Source of the DNA: Ruegeria marisrubri
Lineage (GTDB): Bacteria; Pseudomonadota; Alphaproteobacteria; Rhodobacterales; Rhodobacteraceae
DNA: 64,000 nucleotides
Assembly (NCBI RefSeq): GCF_001507595.1
Contig: NZ_LQBQ01000001.1
Span: 844,651 to 908,650 of the forward strand
Reading direction: 5' to 3'
Numbering within the stretch: the stretch's first letter is position 1; each line of letters opens with the position of its first letter. A program made the position numbers and the translations under genes. Shown one piece after another: positions 56,284 through 64,000 of this stretch. Below the pieces are notes generated by a model that was given only the letters and a program-made list of their open reading frames with translations, was not told the DNA's origin and made no database searches.

Positions 56284-57342
56284 ATGAGCGGCCTCGAAAT
56301 CAGCAATGTAAGCAAGCACTACGGCGCGGTGACTGCCGTCAACGACGTCAACCTGCGGTTCAACAAGGGCGAGATGATCTGTTTCCTCGGCCCCTCGGGC
56401 TGCGGCAAGACCACCTTGCTGCGGATGATTGCGGGCCTCGAAGAGCCGACCAGCGGCACCATCCATTTCGAAGGCCGCGACCTGACCCACGTTCCGGTTC
56501 ACAAACGCAATATCGGCATGGTGTTCCAGTCCTTTGCCCTGTTTCCGCACCTGAGCGTGGGCGAGAACATCGCCTATTCCATGAAGATCCGTGGCCATTC
56601 CCGCGCTGAGCGCGAGGACCGGGTGCGCGAGTTGCTCGACATGATCCACCTGCCGGGGATCGAGGATCGCCGCATCTCGCAACTGTCCGGCGGTCAGCGT
56701 CAGCGTGTGGCAATCGCCCGCGCCCTCGCGCTGAACCCCGAGATCTTCCTGCTCGACGAACCGATGAGCGCGCTGGACGCCAACCTGCGCGAAGCCATGC
56801 AGATCGAGCTGCGCAAGCTGCAGCAAGAGCTTGGCATCACCACCGTCGTCGTCACCCATGACCAGACCGAGGCGATGACCATGGCCGACAACATCGTGGT
56901 CATGGGCAAGGCCAAGGTTCTGCAAAGTGGCAAGCCGCTGGATATCTACAAGTCCCCCGTCGACAAGTTCGTTGCCGGTTTCATCGGTACTTCCAACCTG
57001 CTGCCCGCAACATTCTCGGGCAACGGCGCGGTGGGCTTCGGCGCGACCGACGTGAAATACTCAGCCGCCAACGGCAGTTTTGCCAATGGCGAGCAGGTTC
57101 TGCTGATGACCCGGCCCGAAGAGATCTTCGTGCACAAGGCCTCCGAGACACGGCCCGAGAACGCCATCGAAGGCACCGTGACCTTCGTGCGCGACATAGG
57201 CGCGACCATCGAGATCCTGGTGGACTGCAACGGATACGAGGTGATCTCGGTGCTCACCCCAAAAGACGACCCTGACGTGCATGTCGGCACGAAGGTCTTT
57301 GTCGAAATGCCGCCTGCCGCCTGCAGCGTTCTTGCCGCGTGA
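56284..57342 (+). CDS. Polyamine-type ABC transporter ATPase (PotA-like)
   Basis: A 352-residue ATPase subunit. Walker A is FLGPSGCGKTTLL, the Q-loop is MVFQSFALFPHLSV, the signature is LSGGQRQRVAIARAL, Walker B is FLLDEPMSALDANLRE, and the H-loop is VVVTHDQTEAMTM. A C-terminal TOBE domain begins near residue 250 (FIGTSNLLPATFSGNG). Length matches PotA. It follows the binding protein gene after 78 bases with a stem-loop, and the first permease gene lies ten bases downstream. It powers uptake of a polyamine or guanidino compound. Confidence 0.94.
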   Translation: MSGLEISNVSKHYGAVTAVNDVNLRFNKGEMICFLGPSGCGKTTLLRMIAGLEEPTSGTIHFEGRDLTHVPVHKRNIGMVFQSFALFPHLSVGENIAYSMKIRGHSRAEREDRVRELLDMIHLPGIEDRRISQLSGGQRQRVAIARALALNPEIFLLDEPMSALDANLREAMQIELRKLQQELGITTVVVTHDQTEAMTMADNIVVMGKAKVLQSGKPLDIYKSPVDKFVAGFIGTSNLLPATFSGNGAVGFGATDVKYSAANGSFANGEQVLLMTRPEEIFVHKASETRPENAIEGTVTFVRDIGATIEILVDCNGYEVISVLTPKDDPDVHVGTKVFVEMPPAACSVLAA

Positions 57343-57352
57343 CGTGACCGCC

Positions 57353-58192
57353 ATGACCCGCAAAGCCCTCTCACAGGCCCTGCCCCTGATACCGTCATCG
57401 GTGATGATCGGTGTATTTTTCCTGATCCCCTTCGTCCTGATCCTGCTGGCCAGCGTCGCCACCCTGACCCCCGAAGGCGACATGGCCTATGGCTTCGACC
57501 TGTCGCATTTCGAGCGGTTCCTCAGTTGGTTCTACATCCAGCGCGCGCTGTTCTCGGCCGGCATGTGCGCGCTGATCGCGGTGCTCAGCCTGCTGATCGC
57601 CTTTCCCTTCACCTATATGCTGACCACCTTCTCGGACCGCGCCAAGAAGATCTGGCTGATCTACATTCTCGCGCAACTGTCGCTGTCCGAAGTGCTGATC
57701 GCCTTCAGCTGGCAGATCCTGCTGTCGCGCACCGCCGGGCTGGGCAACATCCTTGAATGGGTCGGCATCGCCGAGAAGTCCTTTGCCATGGCCCCCTCGG
57801 CCGGCGCGGTGATTGCGGCGCTGGTCTATCTGGCGGTGCCCTTCGCGGTGCTGCTGCTCTACCCCGCGCTCAGCCGCATGGATCGCAGCCTGATCGAGGC
57901 CGCGCGGACACTGGGCACCTCACCCCTGCGCAGCTTTTTCACCATCGTGATCCCGGTCAACCGCTCGGCCATCGTTTCCAGCAGCGTGACGATCTTCGTG
58001 CTGACACTGGGCGCCATCATCGTGCCGCAGGTTCTGGGCAGCCCCGAGCACTGGACGCTGTCCGTTCTGATCACCGACCAGGCGATCTTCAACTTCAACC
58101 TGCCCTTCGCCTCGGCGCTGGCGGTGGTGCTGCTGATCCTCAGCGCCAGCGTGATCGGCTTGGTGATGCGCTTTTCCGGAGGAGAGAAGTGA
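57353..58192 (+). CDS. Polyamine-type ABC transporter permease (PotB-like)
   Basis: A 279-residue inner-membrane protein. About six hydrophobic segments are visible: SSVMIGVFFLIPFVLILLAS, a FSAGMCALIAVLSLLIAFPF segment, WLIYILAQLSLSEVLIAFSW, AGAVIAALVYLAVPFAVLLL, a SSVTIFVLTLGAIIVPQVL segment and a final ALAVVLLILSASVIGLVM. The EAA loop for ATPase contact is IEAARTLGTSPLRSFFTIVI. The ATG at 57353 is chosen because upstream frame codons overlap the ATPase gene and are not membrane-like. Its stop overlaps the PotC-like start by one base (TGATG). Confidence 0.92.
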   Translation: MTRKALSQALPLIPSSVMIGVFFLIPFVLILLASVATLTPEGDMAYGFDLSHFERFLSWFYIQRALFSAGMCALIAVLSLLIAFPFTYMLTTFSDRAKKIWLIYILAQLSLSEVLIAFSWQILLSRTAGLGNILEWVGIAEKSFAMAPSAGAVIAALVYLAVPFAVLLLYPALSRMDRSLIEAARTLGTSPLRSFFTIVIPVNRSAIVSSSVTIFVLTLGAIIVPQVLGSPEHWTLSVLITDQAIFNFNLPFASALAVVLLILSASVIGLVMRFSGGEK

Positions 58193-58977
58193 TGAAGCTC
58201 CTGCGCAATTCCTACCTGGCCCTGTTTGCCATCTACCTCGTCGGCCCGATCCTTGTAATCACGGCCGTGTCGTTCAACGCCAAGAAGTTCCTGGCCTTTC
58301 CGCCGCGCGGCTTCTCGTTCCGCTGGTACGCCGAGATCTTCGTCGCAAACGACTGGTTCGCGGCGCTGATGAACTCCCTGCTGATCGCCGCCTGCTCGGC
58401 CTTTCTGGCGGTGCTGGTCGCGATACCCGTCTCTTACATGGCATGGCGGCACGGGCTGCGCTATGCCAAGGCGCTGTTCTCGTTGGGCATCGCCCCGTTC
58501 ATCCTGCCACCGGTCATCATGGCGCTGGCCTTCCTGCTGTTCTTCGCCAATGTCGGCATGCACGGCTGGACCATCAACGTCATCATCGCCCACGCGATCT
58601 TTCTGCTGGCGCTGCCACTGGTCACCGTATCGCTTGGGCTGGAAAGCGTTGACATGTCGCTGATTGAGGCCAGCCAGACCATGGGCGCCGACAACGCAAC
58701 GGTGTTCCGCACCGTGATCCTGCCGATCGCCGCGCCCTTTGCCTTTGCCGGTTTCGCCTTCTGCTTCGTGCTGAGCCTGAACGAATACATCATCGCCCTG
58801 ATGACCGTGGGCTTCACCGTAGAAACCCTGCCGATCAAGATCTTCAACGCGCTGCGCTACGGCTATACGCCGGTGATCGCCTCGATCGCGGTTGTTTTCC
58901 TCGTCATCAACGTGCTGGTCTTCAGCCTGATTGCGAAATTCAGCAACCTGTCGCGTATTCTCGGCGCGATGGACTGA
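58192..58977 (+). CDS. Polyamine-type ABC transporter permease (PotC-like)
   Basis: A 261-residue inner-membrane protein. Segments include LALFAIYLVGPILVITAVSF, ALMNSLLIAACSAFLAVLVA, the GIAPFILPPVIMALAFLLFF stretch, WTINVIIAHAIFLLALPLVT, a FAGFAFCFVLSLNEYIIALM segment and IASIAVVFLVINVLVFSLI. The EAA loop is IEASQTMGADNATVFRTVI. An AGGAGAGAAG ribosome site precedes the ATG, which overlaps the PotB-like stop by one base. The frame was chosen from this signal, because a longer frame that starts inside the potB gene is not membrane sequence. A second ureohydrolase gene follows after 28 bases. Confidence 0.92.
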   Translation: MKLLRNSYLALFAIYLVGPILVITAVSFNAKKFLAFPPRGFSFRWYAEIFVANDWFAALMNSLLIAACSAFLAVLVAIPVSYMAWRHGLRYAKALFSLGIAPFILPPVIMALAFLLFFANVGMHGWTINVIIAHAIFLLALPLVTVSLGLESVDMSLIEASQTMGADNATVFRTVILPIAAPFAFAGFAFCFVLSLNEYIIALMTVGFTVETLPIKIFNALRYGYTPVIASIAVVFLVINVLVFSLIAKFSNLSRILGAMD

Positions 58978-59005
58978 CAGCCGCCCTCAGAAGGATACCC
59001 GAGAC

Positions 59006-59965
59006 ATGAGCATCAAAGACCTGCCACAGAATGACGTCGCCATCACCCGCGAGGAAATTCGCGGCATGATGGGAGAGGTCAGTTATGCCGGCGTCACCAG
59101 CTTTGCCCGCTGCAAATACACCAAGGACCTGACCGGCGTGGACGTGGCGATCTCGGGCGTGCCCTTCGATTGCTCAGTCACCCATCGCAGCGGTTCGCGC
59201 TTTGGCCCGCGCCAGATCCGCGAGATGTCGGCCATGCTGGCATGGGACGCCCCCTATGGCTGGCCCGTGAACCCGTTCGAGGCATTGTCGATCGTCGACT
59301 ATGGCGACTGCCCCTTCGATCACGGCAAGATCCATGAGGTCCCCGCTGCCATCGAGCATCACGTCCGCACCATTCTCGAGGCCGGCGCCGCCTCGGTCAT
59401 CATGGGCGGTGATCACTTCATCACCCTGCCGATCCTCAAGGCGCATGCCGAGAAACATGGCCCGGTTTCCTTCATCCAGTTCGACGCCCATTCCGACACC
59501 TGGGCCGATGACGACCCCGACCGGATCGACCACGGCACCTTCATGTATCACGCGGTCAAGCGCGGCTATGTGCAGCCCGCAAGCTCGGTTCAGGTGGGCA
59601 TCCGCACCACCAACCCCGACCCTCTGGGCGTGAACACGCTGGATGCGCGGTTCGTACATGAACACGGGCCAGTCGCGACCGCGAAACGGATCAAGGAGAT
59701 CGTCGGAGATACCCCGACCTACATCACCTTCGACATCGACGGGCTGGACCCGGCTTTCGCGCCGGGCACCGGCACCCCGGTTTTCGGAGGACTGACCTCG
59801 GGTCAGGTCGCGATCATCCTGCGCGACATTGCCGGGATCAACATCATCGGCGGCGACGTGGTCGAGGTCTCGCCCCCCTATGACACGTCGGGCGCAACGG
59901 CGGTTGCCGGGTCGCAGATCGTTCTGGAACTGCTGTGCCTTCTGGCCAACAAGCACGCGGCCTGA
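59006..59965 (+). CDS. Agmatinase-family ureohydrolase, copy 2
   Basis: A 319-residue ureohydrolase, distinct from the first copy at the other end of the Pot genes. Metal ligands are in IMGGDHFITLPIL, FIQFDAHSDTW and FDIDGLDPAFAPGTGTPVF. The substrate loop reads DDPDRIDHGTFMYHAVKRGY, different from the AHGTPFRRAVEDG of copy 1. The N-terminus has a longer, charged region. The ATG at 59006 has AAGGA 11 bases upstream. A different guanidino substrate (for example 4-guanidinobutyrate, 3-guanidinopropionate or agmatine) is likely, given two copies in one operon. The sequence does not decide which. Confidence 0.9.
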   Translation: MSIKDLPQNDVAITREEIRGMMGEVSYAGVTSFARCKYTKDLTGVDVAISGVPFDCSVTHRSGSRFGPRQIREMSAMLAWDAPYGWPVNPFEALSIVDYGDCPFDHGKIHEVPAAIEHHVRTILEAGAASVIMGGDHFITLPILKAHAEKHGPVSFIQFDAHSDTWADDDPDRIDHGTFMYHAVKRGYVQPASSVQVGIRTTNPDPLGVNTLDARFVHEHGPVATAKRIKEIVGDTPTYITFDIDGLDPAFAPGTGTPVFGGLTSGQVAIILRDIAGINIIGGDVVEVSPPYDTSGATAVAGSQIVLELLCLLANKHAA

Positions 59966-59991
59966 CTGTACGGCACCAAGTATGAGGGACG

Positions 59992-60951
59992 TCAGGCGTC
60001 CCTCTTGCCGATTTCTCCGCAGACGGATCTGCCAAGCCACGCGCGCCTTTCCTCGGCGCCTTCGTGCATGGCCAGCGCATAGGCCAGCTTGGCATAGGCC
60101 GCCTCGACGGTCATGTCGCGCCCGTCGATCACGCCATGTTCACGCAGGATCGCAGCCGAGGCATAGGTTCCGAACGCCAGCCCGCCCTCGGGGCACTGGC
60201 TGACGGCGACGACCGGGATTTGCCTGACCTCGGCTATCTCCAGCGCGCGGCGCAGCTCGGCCGTATTCGGAACGGTTCCAGAGCCGTAACATCGCAGAAC
60301 CACTCCGTCACAGGTCTCGACCGCGGCTTCCAGCACCTTGCCCGCCACACCCGGAGCCACCGCCAGCACCGCGATGGAATGCGCCCCGGCCTCGTGCAGC
60401 CTGAATTCCGCAGCCACGTGCCGCGGCGGGATGTCGCTCGGGTCTGCGGCAAAGGCGTCGAACGCCCGGGAATGCGATTTCCGCACCCGCGCCCCGTGCA
60501 AAAGCCGGCCCGCGAACTGAACCCAGACCCCGGCTGGCGCCGTCGTCGCCGCAATCAGCGCGTCGATCAGATTGCGCTCGCCATCGTTGCCCCTGACGGT
60601 CAGGGGCAGCATCGCGCCCGTCAGAACCACCGGCTTTGACAATCCGGCCAGCGCAAAGCAGAGGGCGCCAGCGCTATAGGCCATCGTGTCGGTCCCATGC
60701 GTGACGACGAACCCGTCGTAGCGGTCGTGATTTTCGTAAATGACCCCCGCGATGCGGTTCCAGTCGGCCGGGGTGGCGTTTGCGCTGTCGATCAGGGGTT
60801 TCAGCGCAATGATATCGACACGCTCGGGAATCCCGGGCTCGCCCACAAGGCTTTCGACGAACTCTTCGACAACGCCTGCCATGGGCGCGAACCCGTCTTT
60901 CGCCGCGACCATGCCGATCGTGCCACCTGTATGGATCAGGAGTATCGCCAA
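59992..60951 (-). CDS. Asparaginase
   Basis: A 319-residue amidohydrolase that turns asparagine (or glutamine) into the acid and ammonia. The nucleophile Thr is in ILLIHTGGTIGMVAAKDGF near the N-terminus, and the second conserved segment is VVTHGTDTMAYSAGAL with Thr-Asp. GAMLPLTVRGNDGERNLIDA is also typical. The start is set at a TTG (60951) preceded by AAGGAAGG seven bases upstream, because no ATG fits the domain start. There is no signal peptide, so it is cytosolic. It converges on the ureohydrolase 2 gene and diverges from ridA. Amide nitrogen release fits the nitrogen-scavenging region. Confidence 0.9.
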   Translation of the reverse strand: MAILLIHTGGTIGMVAAKDGFAPMAGVVEEFVESLVGEPGIPERVDIIALKPLIDSANATPADWNRIAGVIYENHDRYDGFVVTHGTDTMAYSAGALCFALAGLSKPVVLTGAMLPLTVRGNDGERNLIDALIAATTAPAGVWVQFAGRLLHGARVRKSHSRAFDAFAADPSDIPPRHVAAEFRLHEAGAHSIAVLAVAPGVAGKVLEAAVETCDGVVLRCYGSGTVPNTAELRRALEIAEVRQIPVVAVSQCPEGGLAFGTYASAAILREHGVIDGRDMTVEAAYAKLAYALAMHEGAEERRAWLGRSVCGEIGKRDA

Positions 60952-61247
60952 TTTCCGCCCTTCCTTCTGTCGGTGCCGCACCTGCCCGGCCACAATCGTG
61001 GCAGCAGTGTCGAAAACTGCACTTATGGTAGCTTCCCGACCTCGCCTGTGCCATCCAGAGCATCTGGCCTCAAGTGCGTTCTCAATATCCGCATGGATCC
61101 GTCCCCGCAGCAGGCCCGGCGGTTCAACCAAACGGTGCTGCAAGCCCCTCCTGCGCCGTCAAGTTGTCACGCGGGTCTCGCATTCCCTAGAAATCCGGCC
61201 TAAGGGGGACAGGCCAGAAAACTCCAGAATACGAAGGACAGGTCAAA

Positions 61248-61586
61248 ATGATCGAACGGCTCGAAACTTCGGCGCGCATGAGCAAGATCGTGAAACACAA
61301 CGGCGTCGTCTATCTCTGCGGCCAGGTCGGCAGCGGCGCAACAGTCACCGAGCAGACACAGGATTGCCTTTCGCGCGTCGATGCGCTCTTGAAACAGGCC
61401 GGCTCCTCTCGGGAAAACATCCTGCAGGCCATCGTCTGGCTGGCGGACATGAAGGACTTCGACGAGATGAACGCGGTCTGGGATGCGTGGGTTCCCGAGG
61501 GTCACGCTCCGGCGCGTGCCTGCGGCGAAGCGCGGCTGGCCCGCGAAGAGCTCAAGGTCGAGATCATCGTGACGGCGGCGGTCTGA
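61248..61586 (+). CDS. RidA family protein
   Basis: A 112-residue protein of the RidA/YjgF fold, which hydrolyses reactive 2-iminoacid or enamine products of PLP enzymes and amine oxidases. Motifs are [20 protein letters not shown], a [20 protein letters not shown] stretch and [16 protein letters not shown], with the conserved Arg in that loop. AAGGA lies nine to ten bases before the ATG. Its position beside amine oxidase, aldehyde dehydrogenase and asparaginase genes suits removal of imine by-products. It stands alone on the plus strand, divergent from the asparaginase gene. Confidence 0.92.
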   Translation: MIERLETSARMSKIVKHNGVVYLCGQVGSGATVTEQTQDCLSRVDALLKQAGSSRENILQAIVWLADMKDFDEMNAVWDAWVPEGHAPARACGEARLAREELKVEIIVTAAV

Positions 61587-62204
61587 CGGCTGCCATCCAG
61601 CTTGTTCAGCAGGGACCGCAGCTGAATCACGGAGAATCACCACCGGAAAACCATAGCCCGTGGCATGGCAGCCATCGGCGGGCTGTTGCTGATATTCCGC
61701 GCATGGCAGATGCTGTGGTGCTTGCGGTCACACACCGGCACTCGCAGCAGTGGGCGAGAATTTCCGCTGTTGCCGCCAATCGGCGCCACCCGCCCGTTCC
61801 AAGCTGGCTGCAAGTGCTCGAACCGGCCCCAATCCACCTGAAGGCTCGGGTCCGGGGCCGTTCGAGACCAAATTCAACCTACTGCAATTTGGCGACAAAT
61901 TCGTCGCGCGGGCTTCAAATCATGGCCATTCGGGTCATCCATCTCGCCAAAAGACTTCTGCGCAGCATTTCAGACTCAAAGATGTCTTTGCGATGGATCA
62001 TTTCATGCGGGCGTCGGCCAACACCCAACGCAGCGCGGATCAGGAGGTTTTGCGACGCGGCACCCTATGCTGGAAAAACTCTCGAAAATCTGCCATAATC
62101 CGCCAATTATTTCGGCGTCCCCCTCTTAGGCCGACCCAAGACCCAGTAAAGCAAAAATCAATTCAAACTCTCGGAACGACGCGGTTCCGAGTGAAGGGAG
62201 ACTG
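61587..62204. other. 618-base intergenic region before the beta-helix protein gene
   Basis: Open frames cross this lower-GC region without ribosome sites or family motifs. It contains the hairpin at 62170-62191 and the GGGAG ribosome site of the next gene. A small inverted repeat GCGAC-N6-GTCGC lies near 61892. I see no gene. Confidence 0.45.
62170..62191 (+). promoter_or_regulatory. Perfect hairpin just upstream of the beta-helix protein gene
   Basis: CTCGGAAC (62170-62177) and GTTCCGAG (62184-62191) form a perfect eight-base stem with a six-base loop. It ends 13 bases before the ATG and directly before the ribosome site. It could be a translation control stem or an operator. Confidence 0.5.
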
Positions 62205-64000
62205 ATGGACGGTACTCTCTTGCAAACGGATTTGGCGTTTGATGGAGCAGAAGGTTTCGGCTCCGGTGCAGATGGCGGCCGCGGCGGTCAGATCGTGAAA
62301 GTCACGTCTCTGGCCGAGGAAGGCCCTGGAACGCTGAGATGGGCGCTGGAAGAGCTCGCGGGGCCACGGATCGTGGTTTTCGAGGTCAGTGGCCGTATCG
62401 ACCTGACCGCACCGATCTACGTCAATGGGGACGTGACCATCGCGGGCCAGACCTCTCCGGAAGGCATCACCATAACGGGCGCCAAATTGCGCATTGTAGA
62501 AAGCGACGTCATCGTGCGGGGGATGCATTTCCGCCCCGGTGACGGTGAGGGTGACTCGGGCGATCAACGCGATGGGATTTCCATCGGCGGCCCGCTTCAA
62601 ACCGTTGAAAACGTGATCGTCGACGGCAACTCGTTCAGTTGGTCCGTCGATGAGCTTGTCACGGTTTGGTATGGTGCGCGAAACATCACCCTTTCGAACA
62701 ATATCTTTGCCGAAGCCTTGAAGAACTCGATTCACCCGAAGGGCGATCACTCGATGGGTGTGCTGATTGGCGACGGAAGCTCGAATGTTACCATCGTCCG
62801 AAACCTTTTCGCGCACAACGAATTCCGCAACGCAACCGTCAAGGACAACTCCACGGAAATCGAGTTCATCAACAACCTGATCTACAATTACGGAGACCGA
62901 GGTTTCCGAGGTCATTCGGAAATCACGGCCAACATCATCGGAAACATCTACCTTCCCGGCTCGGACACGGGAAACACTGCCGCCATCCAGTTGGTAGGAC
63001 CGGGCGACGGCACGGCCTATTACCTGGACGACAACATCGCTGATGTCGATGGCGACGCTGTATCGACAATCTCTGACAGTCCGGTTTTCGCGCCGAGCAA
63101 CGTGTCAGTCCTGCCATCGTCACAGGTGATGGACTACGTGCTTGCGAATGCCGGCGCGCGTTTCCCGTCTTTGGGGTCAATCGACGCGAGGATCATTCAG
63201 TCGGTGATCGATGGGACCGGAAACATCATCGACTCTCCCGACGACGTCGGCGGTTATGAAACCGTGGCGAACCCCCCACCCCCAAGCGATCGGGACAATG
63301 ATGGTGTGCCGGACAGCCACGAAGAGGCTGTCGGCACCGATCCAGATGTTTTCGATGCCCATGATGACGTTGACGGCAACGGAATCTCAAACATCGAAGA
63401 TTACATCAACGGGCTGATCCAAAGGGCCGACACGAACGGCCCATTCGTCCAATCGTCTGCAGCCGCCAACATCGGGCCCGCGCAAGCCGGAACGACGACC
63501 ACCGGCGTCACCGTCACCTACGCCGACAACGAGGCCATCGACACCGCCACCATCGACGTCGGCGACATCACCGTCACCGGACCCGGCGGCGCGCTGTCAG
63601 TTACCGGCGTCAGCCTCGACACCGCAAACGACGGGACTCCGCGCACCGCCACCTATACGGTCGCGGCACCGGGCGGCAGCTGGGACAGCGCCGATGACGG
63701 CGCCTACACCGTCGCGTTGCTTGCCGGAGAGGTCGCCGACACCAGCGGCAATACCGTTGCAGCCAATGCCAACTTGACCGCCTTCAACGTCGACACCGTC
63801 GACACTATCATTCCTGTGGTCCAGAATATTTCAGCCCCCGACATCGGTGCCGCTGACCTCGGCAATAGCAGCACAGAAATTGCCATGGTTTTCGCCGACA
63901 ACATCGCCATCGACACCGCCAGCATCGACGCCGGCGACATCACCGTCACCGGACCCGGCGGCGCGCTCTCGGTGACCGGCGTCAGCCTCGACACCGCCAG
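62205..64000 (+). CDS. Pectate-lyase-like beta-helix protein with calcium and beta-sandwich repeats, 5' part (cut by window edge)
   Basis: The frame is open for 598 codons and leaves the window without a stop. Residues 1-320 form a pectate-lyase-like right-handed beta-helix: FDGAEGFGSGADGGRGGQIV, GDVTIAGQTSPEGITI, VIVRGMHFRPGDGEGDSGDQ and FRGHSEITANIIGNIYLPG. Near residues 365-405 there are calcium-type repeats (DRDNDGVPDSHEE, DDVDGNGISNIEDYI). Then come 124-residue beta-sandwich (Ig-like) repeats, at least two copies (GDITVTGPGGALSVTGVSL). No signal peptide is present, which fits a type I secreted, RTX-like surface or extracellular polysaccharide-binding protein; the secretion signal would be at the unseen C-terminus. 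The ATG has GGGAG four bases upstream. Confidence 0.85.
   Translation, partial: MDGTLLQTDLAFDGAEGFGSGADGGRGGQIVKVTSLAEEGPGTLRWALEELAGPRIVVFEVSGRIDLTAPIYVNGDVTIAGQTSPEGITITGAKLRIVESDVIVRGMHFRPGDGEGDSGDQRDGISIGGPLQTVENVIVDGNSFSWSVDELVTVWYGARNITLSNNIFAEALKNSIHPKGDHSMGVLIGDGSSNVTIVRNLFAHNEFRNATVKDNSTEIEFINNLIYNYGDRGFRGHSEITANIIGNIYLPGSDTGNTAAIQLVGPGDGTAYYLDDNIADVDGDAVSTISDSPVFAPSNVSVLPSSQVMDYVLANAGARFPSLGSIDARIIQSVIDGTGNIIDSPDDVGGYETVANPPPPSDRDNDGVPDSHEEAVGTDPDVFDAHDDVDGNGISNIEDYINGLIQRADTNGPFVQSSAAANIGPAQAGTTTTGVTVTYADNEAIDTATIDVGDITVTGPGGALSVTGVSLDTANDGTPRTATYTVAAPGGSWDSADDGAYTVALLAGEVADTSGNTVAANANLTAFNVDTVDTIIPVVQNISAPDIGAADLGNSSTEIAMVFADNIAIDTASIDAGDITVTGPGGALSVTGVSLDTA
63564..64000 (+). repeat. 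Tandem 372-base repeat in the beta-helix protein gene
   Basis: Near-identical segments begin at 63564 and 63936, a period of exactly 372 bases or 124 codons. The first 32 bases of the compared region are identical in both. The encoded unit is a beta-sandwich domain. The second copy is cut by the window edge, so the total number is unknown. Confidence 0.9.

Noticed and set aside
61750..62205. 151-codon frame before the beta-helix protein gene
   Set aside because: It ends on the ATG region of the real gene, has no ribosome site and reads as random basic sequence.

Overview
The window looks like chromosome from a marine Roseobacter-group alphaproteobacterium (Rhodobacteraceae). The grounds are high GC, the family make-up (TAXI-type TRAP transporter, corrinoid/one-carbon genes with a 'virulence factor' domain protein, Pot transporter with ureohydrolases, AttEFGH-like exporter, RidA) and the dense, often overlapping gene packing. 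No rRNA operon, insertion sequence, phage, CRISPR array or replication origin was seen. All family assignments come from reading motifs; no database search was run.

Layout. 1-9.7 kb: a truncated RsmB-like gene, guaB, a corrinoid-reductive-activase-like protein, a SAM methyltransferase, tRNA-Gly(CCC), and a minus-strand operon of a small 'virulence factor' domain protein, a MetF-like reductase and a methyl-THF:corrinoid methyltransferase; then ppx/gppA and rlmE. 10-23 kb: an envelope block with an eight-haem cytochrome fused to HEAT/TPR repeats, YihY, an AI-2E-family permease, a secreted sulfatase, a secreted HAD phosphatase, cardiolipin synthase, a two-TM potassium channel and an AttEFGH-like export system. 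23-31 kb: a TAXI-TRAP transporter coupled to UspA, then glf, fcl and gmd for UDP-galactofuranose and GDP-fucose. 31-38 kb: a DUF2520 protein and a four-gene locus (alpha-oxoamine synthase, SDR, GNAT-like protein, GH3 adenylating enzyme) that resembles no standard pathway I know. 38-44 kb: a Lon-like protease, a Usp-like protein, an alcohol dehydrogenase and an APH/P-loop kinase, probably a stress or low-oxygen group.

44-62 kb: a ThDP enzyme divergent from an Lrp regulator, then a nitrogen catabolism region: gabT-gabD, an XRE-cupin regulator, an aldehyde dehydrogenase, a PuuB-like flavin oxidase, a cupin, a LysR regulator with two matching operator-like sites, two ureohydrolases flanking a PotDABC transporter, asparaginase and RidA. 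The genes would take a guanidino compound or polyamine through uptake, urea release, oxidation to GABA and entry into the TCA cycle as succinate. A gamma-glutamylputrescine synthetase is not present here.

62.2-64 kb: the 5' part of a large open gene that runs off the window. It encodes a pectate-lyase-like beta-helix, calcium-binding repeats and tandem 124-residue beta-sandwich repeats, with no N-terminal signal peptide, which fits type I secretion. The strongest leads are the GH3/oxoamine synthase locus, the paired LysR sites, the Arg-rich tails on two one-carbon proteins, and this terminal protein.
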